Shown: piece after piece, positions 42,258-54,716 of the stretch
Numbering within the stretch: position 1 is the first letter of the stretch
Layout of the letters: the number at the start of each line of letters is the position of its first letter
From: Vigna angularis
Lineage: Eukaryota > Streptophyta > Magnoliopsida > Fabales > Fabaceae
Length of the DNA stretch: 64,000 nt
Direction of reading: 5' to 3'
Assembly (NCBI RefSeq): GCF_016808095.1
Contig: NC_068975.1
Span: 6,315,501-6,379,500 of the forward strand
Notes under the pieces: model-generated
Databases searched by the model: none
What the model was told of the DNA's origin: nothing
What the model saw: only the letters and a program-made list of their open reading frames with translations
Program-made: the position numbers and the translations under genes

Positions 42258-42491
42258 ATGAACGAACGTCGCATCAGTGAAGAATATTATAAGGGTGTTT
42301 CAAAGTTCTTGCAATACGTTGAACAAAATGCTAAGTCTGTCAACGGGACATATTTTTGTCCTTGTGTCCGTTGTCTTAATCAAATACGGCAAGACTTAGG
42401 CAATGTGCATGACCATCTATTCATGTACGGCATAATGAGGACTTATACCATTTGGACTTGGCATGAAGAAGTACTGGACCAACCTACATGA
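42258..42491 (+). pseudogene. CACTA transposase-associated N-terminal domain
   Basis: MNERRISEEYYKGVSKFLQY, then the zinc-finger-like TYFCPCVRCLNQIRQD and NVHDHLFMYGIMRTYTIWTWHEE. This is the small domain that precedes TNP2 in CACTA transposases (C-P-C-x2-C and a downstream H). The frame ends at 42489-42491, and the next part continues in another frame from 42488, so a frameshift or a lost exon joint separates them. Confidence 0.85.
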
Positions 42492-45056
42492 CACGTGATG
42501 TCGGTGAAGATAATTTTGGAAGGGCTAATTTGTATGATTCTCTTATTAATGATTCAGAGCAATCGTTGTTCCCAGGATGCTCGAACTTTACACGTCTGTC
42601 TTCAACTTTAAAGTTGTTTAGTCTAAAAGCAAGGAATGGATGGACCGATAAAAGTTTCATCGAGTTGTTGGAGTTGTTGAAGGAGATGCTTCCAGAAAAT
42701 AATACTCTACCTATTCGTAATTACGAGGCCAAATTTTTTTTATGTCCAATGGGTCTTGAATATCGAAAGATACATGCTTGTCCTAATGATTGTGTTTTGT
42801 ACACAAAGGAGTTTGCTTCGTTAAAGTATTGTCCAACATGTGGTTTATCCCGTTTTAAAAAGAAATTTGACCGAGTCACTAGTAATGAAGGTAATGATGG
42901 TGCACCTGCTAAGGTGATGTGGTATTTGCCTATAATACCTAGGTTCAAACGTATGTTTTCTGTTAAAGAAGATGCAAAGAACCTTAAATGGCACTCTGAC
43001 GAAAGAAAGTGCGATAATCTTCTTCGACACCCTGCTGATTCTCCACAATGGAAAAAGATTGATGACAAATTCCCTGAATTTGGTGCAGATCCAAGAAACT
43101 TAAGGCTTGCACTTGCAACTGATGGTATCAATCCTTATGGAAACTTAAGTAGCAAACACAGTTCGTGGCTAGTTATGTTGATGATTTACAATCTTTCTCC
43201 TTCGTTGTGCATGAAGAGAAAATATGTGATGTTGTCCATGATGATATCGGGTGCTAGACAACCTGGAAATGATATTGATGTTTACTTAGCACCTTTAATT
43301 GATGATTTGAAATTGTTGTGGGAAGAAGGCATCGACGTGTTTGATTCACATGTTCAGGAACAGTTACGTTTGCCTGCAATGTTGTTTTGCACTATAAATG
43401 ATTTCCCAGCGTATAGAAACTTGAGCGGTTATAGTGTTAAAGGTCATTTTGCATGTCCCATATGTGAAGAAAACACTAGTTACCTTCAGTTGAAGCATGG
43501 TTAGAATACGGTATATACAAGACATCGGAAATTTCTTCCTCGTAATCATCCTTATCGTAGATTGAAAAAAGCATTTAATGGAAGTGCTGAGGATGAGATT
43601 GTGTGCAGACCCCGAAATGGTGAAGAGGTGTACAACGAAGTCAAAAACATTGACATTGTGTTTGGAAAACATCATAAAAGTACCTCTGCAAAGAACATTT
43701 GGAAGAAACGATCGATATTTTTTAAGCTTCCATATTGGTGTGAACTTGATGTTAGACATTGTATTGATGTGATGCACGTTAAAAAAAATGTTTGTGACAG
43801 TGTCATCGGAACTTTATTAAACATCAAAGGGAAGAGCAAAGACGGAATTAAAGCAAGACAAGATTTGGGTGACATGGGAATCCGATCTGAGTTACATCCA
43901 CAGATAATAGGAAGACGCACCTATCTGCCCCAAGCCTGTCACACACTTTCCAAAAAAGAAAAACAAAGTTTTTGTAACTTTTTAAGAAGTGTGAAGGTTC
44001 CACAAGGTTATTCTTCAAATATCAGTAACCTTGTGTCTATGCAAGACTTAAAGCTAGTTGGTTTAAAGTCTCACGATTGTCATGTATTGATGCAACAATT
44101 GTTACCTGTTGTTATTCGAGGCATATTACCTCCTTCTGTTAGGGGTATTCTGACACGTCTGAGTTTTTTCTTTAATGCCATTTGCAAGAAAGTTGTTGAT
44201 CCTCGAGGTTTAGATGAATTGGAAAATGAGGGAATAAGACTACTATGTTAATTGGAGATGTATTTTCCACCTTCCTTTTTTGACATCATGGTTCATTTGA
44301 TTGTTCATCTAGTCAGAGAAATTCGAATATGTGGGGCGGTCTTCTTAAGGTGGATGTACCCAGTTGAAAGATACATGAAGATCTTAAAGGGATATGTCAA
44401 GAATCAGTATAGACCAGAAGCTTCAATCATAGAGTGATACGTTGCAGAAGAAACCATTGAATTTTGTTCAAGTTATATGCCATCTTGTGAACCCGTCGGT
44501 CTTCCCAAGAGCAAAAATGAAGGAAAATGTGCAGGTAAGGTTGTTCGAGGTGTGAGAATTCAAAGTGTTAGCATAAAAGAAATTGACCAAGCTCATTTGT
44601 ACGTCTTAAACAACACTGTTGATGTGATTCCTTACATTTTTTACCACGTTAATGAAATAAAGGCAGCAAACCTAAAAATGAGTGAAAAATGGCATCTTAA
44701 TGAACATGTGAAAACCTTCTTGCAATGGTTTAAGAAAAAGATGTATGCGACTCCACATGTTTCTAAAACTTTATTGAGGTTATCTCGTGGACCGAACACA
44801 GATTTCATTACATATGGTGGGTACTATATAAACAATATTTCTTTTCAGACAAAGGTAGAAGATGACAAAAGCAGAGTTCAAAATAGTGGCGTCACACTAC
44901 AAGCTGAGGCTATGCACTTTGCTAGTTCTAAAGACAAAAATCCAATCACAACATCCATCAGTTATTTTGGAATAATACAAGAAATATGGAAGTTGATTAC
45001 GTCACTTTTAGAGTCCCAGTTTTCAAGTGTAAATGGGTTGATATAAATTCTAGTGT
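42488..45056 (+). pseudogene. CACTA TNP2-type transposase with three nonsense codons
   Basis: A single frame carries the TNP2 domain (IRNYEAKFFLCPMGLEYRKI, HACPNDCVLYTKEF, KYCPTCGLSRFKK, MWYLPIIPRFKRMFS, WHSDERKCDNLLRHPADSPQ, LALATDGINPYGNLSSKHSS, GHFACPICEENTSY). It continues into LPYWCELDVRHCIDVMHVKK and then CYFPPSFFDIM-like MYFPPSFFDIMVHLIVHLVR, and the C-terminal domains (YVKNQYRPEASIIE; YFGIIQEIW). In-frame stops at 43502 (TAG), 44249 (TAA, Q expected) and 44435 (TGA, R expected) are single-base changes; the last two fit C-to-T deamination. A final shift near 44995 moves VDYVTFRVPVFKCKWVDINS to another frame. The enzyme would cut at the CACTA ends; this copy is dead. Confidence 0.92.
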
Positions 45057-45901
45057 TGATGGACGAACGCCCGAGGAGAGGCTGACGACGCGACGCGGAC
45101 TCCTTCGAAGCTTCCTCCAGAGATGAACGCAGCGGAAAATGATAGAAAACTCGAAGAAAAACAAGAAACGGAGGGTTAAATTCGATAGAAACCCTAGAAA
45201 TGGAAGGAAACCCAATTTTAACAGATTAATCGGTTCAAAATGAAGATTGAACGGTGGAAAATGGATTGAATCGGGAAACAAGGTTTTTAATCGGTGAAAA
45301 TCGAAAGAACGGTGAAGATGAAGTGCAAGTATGGGAGGAGATGTATATTCATGAAGAGAAATGAAAACTTACGAATGACGAGACGTAGATCTGTGATGGT
45401 GATGCACTCAAGAAGAAAACCCTAGCTGATGAGGTTTATTCAAAGTGGAAAATGAGAGAAATGTGATGATGTTCTTACGGGAGAGGAATGAAAGTAAAGC
45501 GTGAAATATGTCACGAGTGGCTGAATGAAGAGGTGGAGGGAAGGAATGTTGAAGCGTGCACGGTACTAGATGATGTGCACCAGAGAAATGAGGATGCGTG
45601 GCCAAGAATTTTTAACGCCACTATGCTGAAGCGGATGGTGTGGGATGAGAGAGAAGCACGGTGGAAATGGAAAATGAAGGTGAGAGAGGTGCTTGGAAGG
45701 TGGCTAGAGGGAGTCTTTGGACTCTCTAGCCTGACTTTCAAGAGAGAATTGTTTCTATTTCAGAAAACTTAATTCTCATTAATCTCAAAAGTGCTAATAC
45801 AAGAGAGGAGTTGGGTATTTATAGTAACCCATGCTCCTTAAGAGCTAAGCTAGGAAAGGTAAAAATACAAAAGGAAGACTAAGTCAAGTAGGATTCCATC
45901 A
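45057..45901 (-). repeat. LTR (family D) cutting the CACTA element
   Basis: On the minus strand, TGATGGAATCC... to ...GTTCGTCCATCA, with 7-bp inverted ends TGATGGA/TCCATCA. The TATA-like TATAAATACCC is near 45820 on the minus strand. It is directly preceded (minus sense) by the purine-rich TTAAGAGGGAGGGCA at 45902-45917, so it is a 3' LTR. The gene-like frames inside (for example 45488-45772) lie in LTR sequence and are not genes. Confidence 0.8.
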
Positions 45902-45917
45902 TGCCCTCCCTCTTAAG
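45902..45917 (-). other. Polypurine tract of family-D element
   Basis: Minus strand CTTAAGAGGGAGGGCA next to the LTR, preceded by AATTTGAGGACAAATCTT, a motif often seen at the end of pol or just before the 3' LTR. Confidence 0.7.
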
Positions 45918-46127
45918 AAAAGATTTGTCCTCAAATTTGGCAATCGCCTTATGAAGAAGCTCCACACAATCTGTGGGAGCATGGCCATCTTGGAGTGGCC
46001 TTATTCTTTTAGATCTAGTTTTCTTCCTCCTGGATCAAACACGAATCTGCAATACACATCAAATATATCTTCGGTTAATATTAATCCAAGAAAGAATTTT
46101 TCTTTATAAACAAGAGAACAAGAACTT

Positions 46128-47141
46128 CTAATACTTTGATTTGTAATCTTTGAAAATTTTAGAAGAAAATTTAATTTTATCTTGAGTTAATTGTTTTCTT
46201 AAAGATAACAATAACTCAAGATTTGAATTGTCATATTTTGAAAATGTTTTCATGACAATTGGTTTGAAAGAGAAGTCAAAAATTGAAAAGTAATCAATTA
46301 TTGAAAAAGAAGTAAAGATTTGGAAACCTTCCCTTTTAAGTCCCACAGTCTTTGAAAGAATAGGAGTTGTCATCAGTAACAATTTCTCCTTTTCTTTCTT
46401 CTCTCTTTCTTGCCTTTCTCTCTTTTCTTCTTTTCTCTCTTCTTCTCTTCTTAATTCCTCTCTTCTTCTCTTCTTAATTCCTCTCTTCTTCTCTCTTCTC
46501 TTTTCTCTATTTGTTCTCTCTCTCTCTCTCTTCTCTTCTTCTTTCCTTTCTTCCTTTTCTTTTCTCTCAATCTCTCTTTCTCTTTTCTTATCCTTGATCT
46601 CCTTTAGTCTTGCCCCAAATTCTAATTCTCTACGAAGAAACCCATGATCCTTTAAACTCTCAAGAAATAGTTTTCCATCATCAATGCAATCCCTAATTAA
46701 TTCTAGGTTTCTTTTAATGCTTGAAGGCACAAACTTTCTTCTCATGCAAGCTTTTAAATCATGCCAATCACGTATGGAAGACTTCCTACCTTTCCTAACA
46801 TGATATTGTCTTTCATCCCACCACTCACTTGCATTTTCTTCTAACTTAGAGAGATATATGCTAAGGACATAATATTCACTCTCTTCATAAAACCAAGGAT
46901 TTATTTTATCAATTTCTTTCTCCCAAGCTAGGTATGTTAATGCACCTATGTCTTTTGCAAATGATGAAAGATTCCTAGCTTGTTTAAACATTTCATCAAC
47001 TTTATCTAACCTAGAAGACCTATATGAACCATAAGAAGACATCTTTGTTTTTAAAAGTTTTCTTAATCTAAAGGGTTCAAAACTTTCACTTAGACAAGTC
47101 CCAAGTAAGAGAGGTGAGCTAAAGAGCTGCTTAAGTACCAA
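46128..47141 (-). CDS. Gag-like protein of non-autonomous Ty3/gypsy element (family D)
   Basis: Open frame of 337 codons; the likely real start is the methionine of MSSYGSYRSSRLDKVDEMFK, about residue 34. It carries ALTYLAWEKEIDKINPWF, ENASEWWDERQYHVRKGR and SIRDWHDLKACMRRKFVPSS, a pattern of the retrotransposon gag core (WW-D, W-x-DLK-x-MR-x-KF-VP). After FLRRELEFGARL comes a long run of K/R/E (residues about 180-260) that looks like an expanded GAA/AGA microsatellite, then a hydrophobic-charged end. No zinc knuckle, protease or RT follows, so the element depends on others. The frame is open, which suggests recent activity or selection. Confidence 0.65.
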   Translation of the reverse strand: MVLKQLFSSPLLLGTCLSESFEPFRLRKLLKTKMSSYGSYRSSRLDKVDEMFKQARNLSSFAKDIGALTYLAWEKEIDKINPWFYEESEYYVLSIYLSKLEENASEWWDERQYHVRKGRKSSIRDWHDLKACMRRKFVPSSIKRNLELIRDCIDDGKLFLESLKDHGFLRRELEFGARLKEIKDKKREREIERKEKEERKEEEKRERERTNREKRREKKRGIKKRRREELRREEERKEEKRERQEREKKEKEKLLLMTTPILSKTVGLKREGFQIFTSFSIIDYFSIFDFSFKPIVMKTFSKYDNSNLELLLSLRKQLTQDKIKFSSKIFKDYKSKY

Positions 47142-50100
47142 GTCTTGCCTTGCCAGAAATGTCTTAGGCTACTAACTAATTACCCCTTAAACTAAAATCA
47201 CCTTTAGAAACAAAGTACACAACTCAAACAATCAAGCACAAATAAAAGACTAGACTCTCGGACTCTAATGTGAAAAGGCTTAGAGTTTAATCCCTTTTAG
47301 CCTAATCAACCCTAAACGTAAAACTCAAAACAAATCAATATAAACAAAACACTAAGAATCCAGCGGACTCTAATGACCCCTACGAGAAACACAATTCAAA
47401 TCACACATTCATATATCTACCTATGCTAAATTTAAAGCAAGTAAAGTTGCCAAGAGTTTGAAAGAGCACCAAGGACTCTTCCTAAACACTTAGACTTTAT
47501 AAAAGGCCCTTTTACAAAACAAAAATTAAAGCTAACAGTAGGCTAACACAAGCCTATTACAAACAAATTGAAGAAAATAATTACAAAAGAAAAATTATAC
47601 TAGGCTGCTACGGTCCTGTTCCTGGTCCACTTCATTTAGCTTTGTTGTTCCACTTTGTGCTTCGGCTATCAATTCTCTTGGTCTTTCCTGATCACTTTCC
47701 TACAAAGTAAATGCAGAGCTGCAATCAAAATTTTCTTAGCTAGAACAAATTGCACAATGAAAACACATAACAGTAAGAACTTCCCTTTTATTTTATGGCC
47801 TTCACGTGTGCACTTGTTGATCCTGGCAGCTAATAAAATTGCTTTTGCTCTCAAATGACAAACTGCAATAAAATATTCACACTCAATTCAGCAGAGCAAC
47901 CATCAATGCTATCAATTTCCAGCTAAGACAGAAACAATTAAGTAATCCAGAGGCAACAAAATTAAACAACTCCCCTAATTAAATGGTTGGTCTATCTTAC
48001 TGTAAACTCTATTGATATTCTGCTGCTGCTTAAAATTCTTGACTCCAAATGTTTATCAACTCTGCACACAACAACACACATATTCTACACTTTCTCCCTA
48101 CACTGATTCAGTTCAATTCTGCACACAGAAATTTATACCAATTCCAGCAAAATACACAAAAACATGGATATTAAACCAGCTGCAAATGGGTATAATTCAA
48201 GGCTGAAACGAAACTGATTAAACAATAATTCCAAATTAATCAAACCTGATCAAACCAATGGACAAAGAGTGATATGATGTAATGCAGAAAATTCAGCTAA
48301 CATTAAACAATGAATTTAAACAGAATGGAAATCTGCACAAATAAATCTCAGCTGTTTAAGCTCTCAAATCATTTCATTGAAATTCTGATATGCACACATA
48401 GGTCAATGTACTCAATTTTCATCAGATTCAAATATATGAAGTTCAAACCTTAGTCCAACTGATTAGACAACCACCACAAGCTAATCAAATCAATGGAGAA
48501 AGATTACATGATGCAATACAGAAATTGGCAGTTAAAACAATGTTGATGCACTTCCAGAAATGTTCATAAAACAATCAGCACATTATTTGAAAATCCTATG
48601 CATCTACCAAGTTCCCATAGGTCTTATCAAATCAGAATCAACATTCAACATGCCCAATTAAACCATGAAATCACAATTCATTTTCAAAACAGTGAATACA
48701 TCATGAATTCAGCAAGCAATGTTTTAACTAAAATGAATGCAATGACAGTTTAAAGAAATCACAACTGCTCCAATCTAATTGATCCAATTTCTTTTCCTGC
48801 ACAAAGAACAATCACAAAACAGTTAGATTAACAATGAATTCTCTATTTCAAAGTGCTAAGGAATTAGGCCAAATCAGCCTTACAAAACTCACAACACTCA
48901 GGCTTCTTTTTAAAAGCTTAAAGCACTCAAAATGGAAAGGTTTGGAAGGGAGATTCTCCCTTGGCAGTTCAAGACTTGAGAGTCTTTTAGACCACCACCA
49001 CCTAAGATGCTACCAAGCACACAAACCTTCTTTCAAATTCCAGAAACCAAGGTGTAAAAGCTTCTCAATAAAGAATGGCTAGGCTAAGGTCAAAAATCAG
49101 AAATCAGAGCAGGACAGCCACAAATAAGGACAACACAGCAGAGAAACTGACTCAAGATCAGATTATGAAAGCAAACAAAAGCTCAATTACAGAACAGCAG
49201 ATCAGAGTTTACACGTGCATTGAGACAAAACCAGAGTTATCAACCAAGACAAGCAAGAAACAAAGCTTTTGATCAAAGTAAGCACAACAAATAGAACCTA
49301 TGGAATAGAACTAGAACAGATTTTAAAAACAATAAAAATGACTTAAGTTGAACCAGTTATGACTAAAGAAAGTTATATCTGATTTGATTTTGGCAGAAAT
49401 AGTTTACTGAAACAGTGAACAATAATGTGAATTGCACCAATTCTCTTTGCTCTTTTTTTTTTCAATTTGATAGCCAAATCTGAGTTGGATAACACTTTAG
49501 AACTTGCTATTTTTAGTCACAATTCACAACAGATCACCTAATCAGTTTTGCAACTTAATCAGACTTTTTCCAAAGGAAAGTGAACATGGTTCAACTCAAA
49601 AAAAATCTAAAGGAAAAACAAGAGGTTAATCACTCTCAGCCACAATTATAGTTTCAATATCACTGGTTTAGGCTTCCTTGAGTGAACAAAAATTTATTCT
49701 CAATTGCAGAATTGATAGCAAAGTGAAAACAGTGAATGCACACTATGGATCACAAACTCAGAAGTTCAAACTAAATTCAATCACTATTGTAAACAGTTTT
49801 AATGCAATTCTGCAGATTCATATACCTCAATAGATGCCAACAAAACAAAGACAAAATTGGAAAAATTTGAATCAGAACTTGGCAAAGAATTTAAAACCAA
49901 GTATGAAAGACTCACAGACTCTTCAAAGCAAATTCCAATTTCGGTGTAATTGGTGAAAAACAGTGTTGATGTTAGTCAATTGCACCCGAGCTCACAATTG
50001 AAATTCATCACTCATTTGGTGTGCAATGACATTCACATTCCAAACACATTTCAGATCATGAATCGTACAATTAGCACATGATACATCAACCAATGCTGCC

Positions 50101-50690
50101 ACTGAAATCTGTCATCGAACTCACTCAATTGAATGTCACGGCTCTTGATGATTGACAAGATTCAAACAACGCAGATATCAAATCAAATCATGCATTGGAA
50201 ATTTGAAAGGTTAAACTCAGATTAAGAATAACAAAATAAAACAAAGCACAAGACTAAAACATGACAGAAATGGATTTAGAAATTAAAAGACTCAAACAAA
50301 TTGGATTCACCGAATAAAATGATAAAAAAAAACATTGACTCAAGGCACAGACAAGCACAAAATCAGAAAATGAGTTCAACATCAAACCAGAAAACACCTG
50401 GAATTGATTCAATGAAGACACAAACCAGATCACAAGACAGTAATAGAAAATGATGAACAACTCAGAAATTAAAAGAAACAGCACAAATTGCTCAGAATCA
50501 AAAGCAAACAGAGACAAAATAAGATGAATGAACACCACGTAAATGAAGAAAACGCAACAGAGATGCGAAACAGAAACGCAAAACAGAAACTCAGAATCAA
50601 GACATAACTAGAAACAAAGACAGAGACGCGAATCAAACGCAAGAACAGAAAAAAATCGAACAACTCAAAAATGGAATGCTTGCAACCTGG
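47142..50690 (-). other. Gene-free AT-rich internal or leader sequence of family-D element
   Basis: No gene or second LTR recognised. On the minus strand the far end (50690-50250) is rich in TTTCTGTTTTGCGTTTCTG-like repeats resembling a retrotransposon leader. A matching 5' LTR to 45057-45901 is not in the window as far as I can see, so the element is incomplete or the left LTR is diverged. Confidence 0.4.
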
Positions 50691-51417
50691 TTGGGCTAGT
50701 TGGGACTTAGCTGTGGAGCTTCATTTTCCACGCATTATATCACAATGTAATGAGAACATGGACTAACACTAATATGTATATTTTTTTTCCTAAATACCTT
50801 AATTTGTGATATCAAAAAACCCTAACATGTATATTTTTTTTCCGGGCACGAAATGGTGTGTGGTTTGGTCGGTCTATGGAACCCTTTGGTGCATTTTTAG
50901 AATATCTTCATTCAGCTGGTGTTGTATTGTTTAGTGAAGATCGAGAGGGCTTTAAAGGTATGTTTCCTATGTGTTTTAGTCTTTACTGCTGATTATTCTT
51001 TTGCTTTAATAGGAGAGTTAAGTGTGTTTTTGTAATGGTTCATGTATGGTTGACTTCTATTATGTTCTTCTTTCATGAACTTGGTTGAAATTCATAACTT
51101 GACTTGCAAATGTGAGGTAGATGATCTGACCGAATGATTTAACTTGATATGTGTATTGTTGATATGAACTTTTAAGAATGTAGATGTTGATCTTCAATAC
51201 GATGTATGCTATGAGTTTCCCTTTTTATCTGAATCAATGGTTTCAGTATGATAGTTATGTTTAAGAAATAGAATTGAAATAAATTGCTTCTTTATGCTTT
51301 ATTTCCTTCACTGAAGCTAGTAGTTCACTTGTACACGTTGAGGAAACATTTATTATGTTTTGTTTAATGAGTAAATAGGTATTGTATTTAGTTTAATGGT
51401 TTTGATGTGATTACCAT
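50691..51417. other. Unassigned sequence with exon-like fragment
   Basis: Mostly AT-rich with no TE motif. At 50840-50957 the plus frame is open and reads RARNGVWFGRSMEPFGAFLE, then YLHSAGVVLFSEDREGFK, followed by a GTATGT donor-like site. I do not recognise the protein. It could be an exon of a captured or broken gene; no acceptor is obvious upstream. Confidence 0.3.
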
Positions 51418-53150
51418 TGATGAGGCTGTCGCGGCCCATTAAATTTGATTGCATAAACAAAACATGTGATTTCACACCATTTTGCTTCAACCGTAACCTT
51501 CCATCACATGTGCCAAGCTCCTACTGTTCCAGCTCTCTGTTCCAGCCATATCCACTGTCCAGCTGCTGGACTTCTTTCCCCACAGCAGCTCCTCTGAAGG
51601 TCTCTCCACTACAACTACACTACACTACTCTACAATTTTTTTAGTGAAAAACTACATTGCACTACATTGAAATCACACTAAGAGCTACTGGAACTCTACT
51701 CACGCTACCCTACACTCCATTTGTCTATGTTCAATCACCATTCTATTCTCACCAAAATTCACTTCTACTTTTCACAAACGTACAAGTCCTTCTCTTCTTC
51801 TTAAAACCGAGAGTTCTTTCTCAAATTTGACATTTTTTTGGGTTCTTTTCTTTTAAGTGATGGCATCCTACTTCTATATCTTGAACGTGCTACTCTACTT
51901 CTAAAATAAAGGCTAGAGGAGATTGTATAAATGTGCAGAAAACTAAATGAAGATGCAGTGGGATTTCAACAAAAGGAATAAACATCAACCAATTCATTCA
52001 TCATGAAAAACATTTTACAGTTCTCTTGAAGTAAAAACATTCAAAAGTAAAGGAACAAACAAGTGGTGACTGGCTTCCTCTTGGCCGTATGCTTCTCCTT
52101 CCAATCTCCACACCAGTTTGCTTTTCTCCTTCCAGCTCCTTCAAGATGGTATTTTTCTACTTAGGATTATTTCTAAATTTTCTTCCGTCAAGCCTCTCAC
52201 CCCTGCACCATTTCTTCGTTCATTCTCTAGCCATGTTGTATGCACTCTTACGTTTTTCTCTCATAAAAGAAGAAGATGAAAAGATGCAACACTCAGAACT
52301 GTTGAGAGCCCCCCCAAATTTCGAGAGGAGACTCCCCTTCTTCTGGCCGTGTGCTGTCTCCTTATTGTCCTCTTTTTCCTCTCCCAAGAAAAACATTCTC
52401 TCCTTCTCCCTAGAATCCATGGACCGAGAGATGTTCTTCAGCAAGCATGCAACCCCCCTTTCAATCAACAAGTGGCAGCTGGACTTCCAAATTCTTCTTA
52501 GACCAAACCAATGCTTCTTGTGTTTGCTGCTGGCCGTGTGATGTTGTGCTTCTCCAAATTCTGAATTTGCTCTCTCTTCCTAAAACGTTCCAACCAAGAG
52601 TAAGTGTGCCCCTTTTTTTATTCCTTTTGTTGACTTGCCAATGTTGCAAACCGTGTGGGATGTGGCCAGCTGGAAACTCCTTAATTTTGTTGAGCTTTGC
52701 CAAGTCATCCTTTCAACAAAAAACCGTGAGAAGCTCTTGTAATGGTGGCCCCCCTTTTTCTACTTTGTTGTCTTATGCGTGAGAAATGTTGCTGCCCATG
52801 AGGTGCAAATGTGTTATGCCGTGTGGTGTTGTCTTTCTAAGCCACTTTGATTTCTTCTTCAACAAATGGTGGTGGCCCTTACTTCTTTTATGTTGTCTCC
52901 CACTTAAAAGAAAGAAGACTCCTCATTTGTGTGATGGTAGCCGTGAGTTAGCTTGGTGTTTTTCCTCATTTCCACTTGCTTCCAAAGACCATGCACCTAC
53001 ATGAGAACAATGGCAGCAACTTTCTTCAAAAAAAAAAACCGTGAGCTCCCTTGAGTCCATGTGGTCTTCTTTCAACAAATTAATTTTCCAATGGACCTTA
53101 GCTTATTACAAATTCAAGAAAAATATTTATCAACACACAGAATAAATAAA
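51418..53150 (-). repeat. Family-C LTR fragment
   Basis: The left edge TGATGAGGCTGTCGCGGCCC matches (minus sense) the LTR end GGGCCGCGACAGCCTCATCA, also at 57958 and in altered form at 22739. The body, with many CTTCCAGC/GGCCGTGTG tracts, has the same character as 23640-24500. Short open frames are LTR sequence, not genes. The right edge is not determined. Confidence 0.5.
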
Positions 53151-53166
53151 TAGAGTGCAGGTTCTT

Positions 53167-53388
53167 CTAACACAGTGTGTGAATGTTTTTCCAAATGTCC
53201 CACACTGGCCACCTGCTAGCAGGGTTTAGCTCTGCAACTCCTTTGTCTGCCTCATCAATAAACATCCTTGTCCTCTTTATCTGTCCCTTCATGAATTTAC
53301 TAGGTTTATCTATAACTTTACCCAGGAAAATGTCATCATCTAAAAGCCTAGCTTTTGCCAATTCATCTTGTCCCTCCTCCTAGTTTAC
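53167..53388 (-). pseudogene. Unrecognised protein fragment (about 70 residues)
   Basis: The minus frame is open upstream of the first methionine ([20 protein letters not shown]), and reads [39 protein letters not shown] and ends HTLC before a stop at 53167. It has protein-like composition but no family I can name. It probably is a captured exon or part of a retroelement. Confidence 0.3.
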
Positions 53389-53462
53389 TTCCCCTTTGTT
53401 GACAATGGCATAGTACCTTATCTGCTACTCTTCTTTCTCTTAATTATGAATAATCTTCTGCG

Positions 53463-54123
53463 GATCAAGCTTTGTTTGTCAAATCTGCTTCTACTTCTTT
53501 TACTGCATTATTTGTTTAGGTGGATGATATTGTTTTAATTAGCAATGATATGGCAGAAATTATTCATCTTAAGCACATCTTAGATACCAAATTTAAAATC
53601 AAAGACCTAGGATCTTTAAGATACATTCTTGGTCTTGAAATTGCAAGGTCCAAATCTGGAATTCACATGAATTAGAGAAAATATATTCTTGAACTTCTCG
53701 ATATTGGTTTGATTGGTTCTAAACCTACTAACACTCCTTCTGATCCTTCTATTAAACATATGGCAAATCATGGACAACTTTTATCTAATGTTGCTGGTTA
53801 CTGGCAGTTAGTTGGCAAACTTTTGCATCGCACCATCATCAAGCAAGATATTGATTATGTGTACAACAACTCAGTCAATTTCTATGCAAACCTCTTGATA
53901 CTTATTACAATGCTGCTCAAAGAATCTTTCATTACCTCAATGGATCCCCTGCTCATGGCTTGTTCTTCTTTGTTTCATCAAACCTTAGACTCTCGGCCTT
54001 TGCCAATTCAGATGAGCTTGCTGTTTGGATACCAGAAAGTCTATCATTGGCTTTTGAGTTTTTGTTGACTATTCATTGATCTCTTGGAAATCAAAGAAGC
54101 AGACTACTGTTTCCTTTATGTAA
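53463..54123 (+). pseudogene. Ty1/copia reverse transcriptase-RNase H relic
   Basis: Reads DQALFVKSASTSFTALFV, a stop where Y of YVDD is expected, VDDIVLISNDMAEIIHLKH, FKIKDLGSLRYILGLEIARS, a stop, RKYILELLDIGLIGSKPTNT. Then, in shifted frames, AAQRIFHYLNGSPAHGLFF, SSNLRLSAFANSD, RKSIIGF and SLISWKSKKQTTVSF. These are the ordered motifs of copia RT into RNase H. Upstream RT and integrase are missing. Several stops and shifts; clearly dead. Confidence 0.9.
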
Positions 54124-54716
54124 GATACCTTTTTCTCAATTTGAATACAATGAGAATTCTTGCAAAATGTGAGAACTAAGAAAACTGTTGTGTCTGCAAC
54201 CTCTATATAATATAACAACTCAACAACTATTTTCTACTTTCTTTAAGATCAATAGTAGAACAACAACTATATCAAAAATCTTTCTTTTCTTTTCTTTTCT
54301 TTTCTTGCTTCATCCACAGCTTTTCAAAATAAACATAAACACCAGATGAATTATATTTACTATGAACTGCAATGAGTTGTTACAGTGGTAATGATAATTA
54401 AAATCTAAATATTATCTATGTGTAGGTATATCTAAATCCCCAGTTGTCAACGTCACCCTTCCACTTTGTCTCTCTATCTCCCACCCTTCATTTTGCTTCC
54501 CTTGTCAATGGATGGTTATGGTCTTCCTTGCTCCCATGCCACCCCAACTATCTCTTCTTACATTGGATCTTCACCCCCTTATGTCCCCCTCCTCCTCTTC
54601 TTTCTCATTTCCACTCTCTCATGACCAACCATCACTTCAAACACTCCATTCTCTCAGTTTTTCTCATGCCATCACCATCTTCATCTTCCTCTGCATATTC
54701 CCTTTAAAATTCTTAC

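Larger units (their letters stand above)
40544..45056 (+). mobile_element. CACTA transposon with TNP2-type transposase, right end missing
   Basis: Left terminus CACTAGTGCAGAATTGGC at 40544, subterminal palindrome array to about 41390, then a non-coding leader and the transposase (42258-45056). The right part is cut off by an LTR at 45057, and the remainder is not found in the window. The family is the same as the right end at 35977. The three bases before the terminus are GGA. Confidence 0.9.

Noticed and set aside
42721..43131. Minus-strand frame within the CACTA transposase
   Set aside because: Antisense shadow of TNP2 coding sequence.
52089..53004. Frames resembling small secreted proteins
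   Set aside because: Located in a family-C LTR fragment with the same composition as 23640-24500; no homology and no conserved start.
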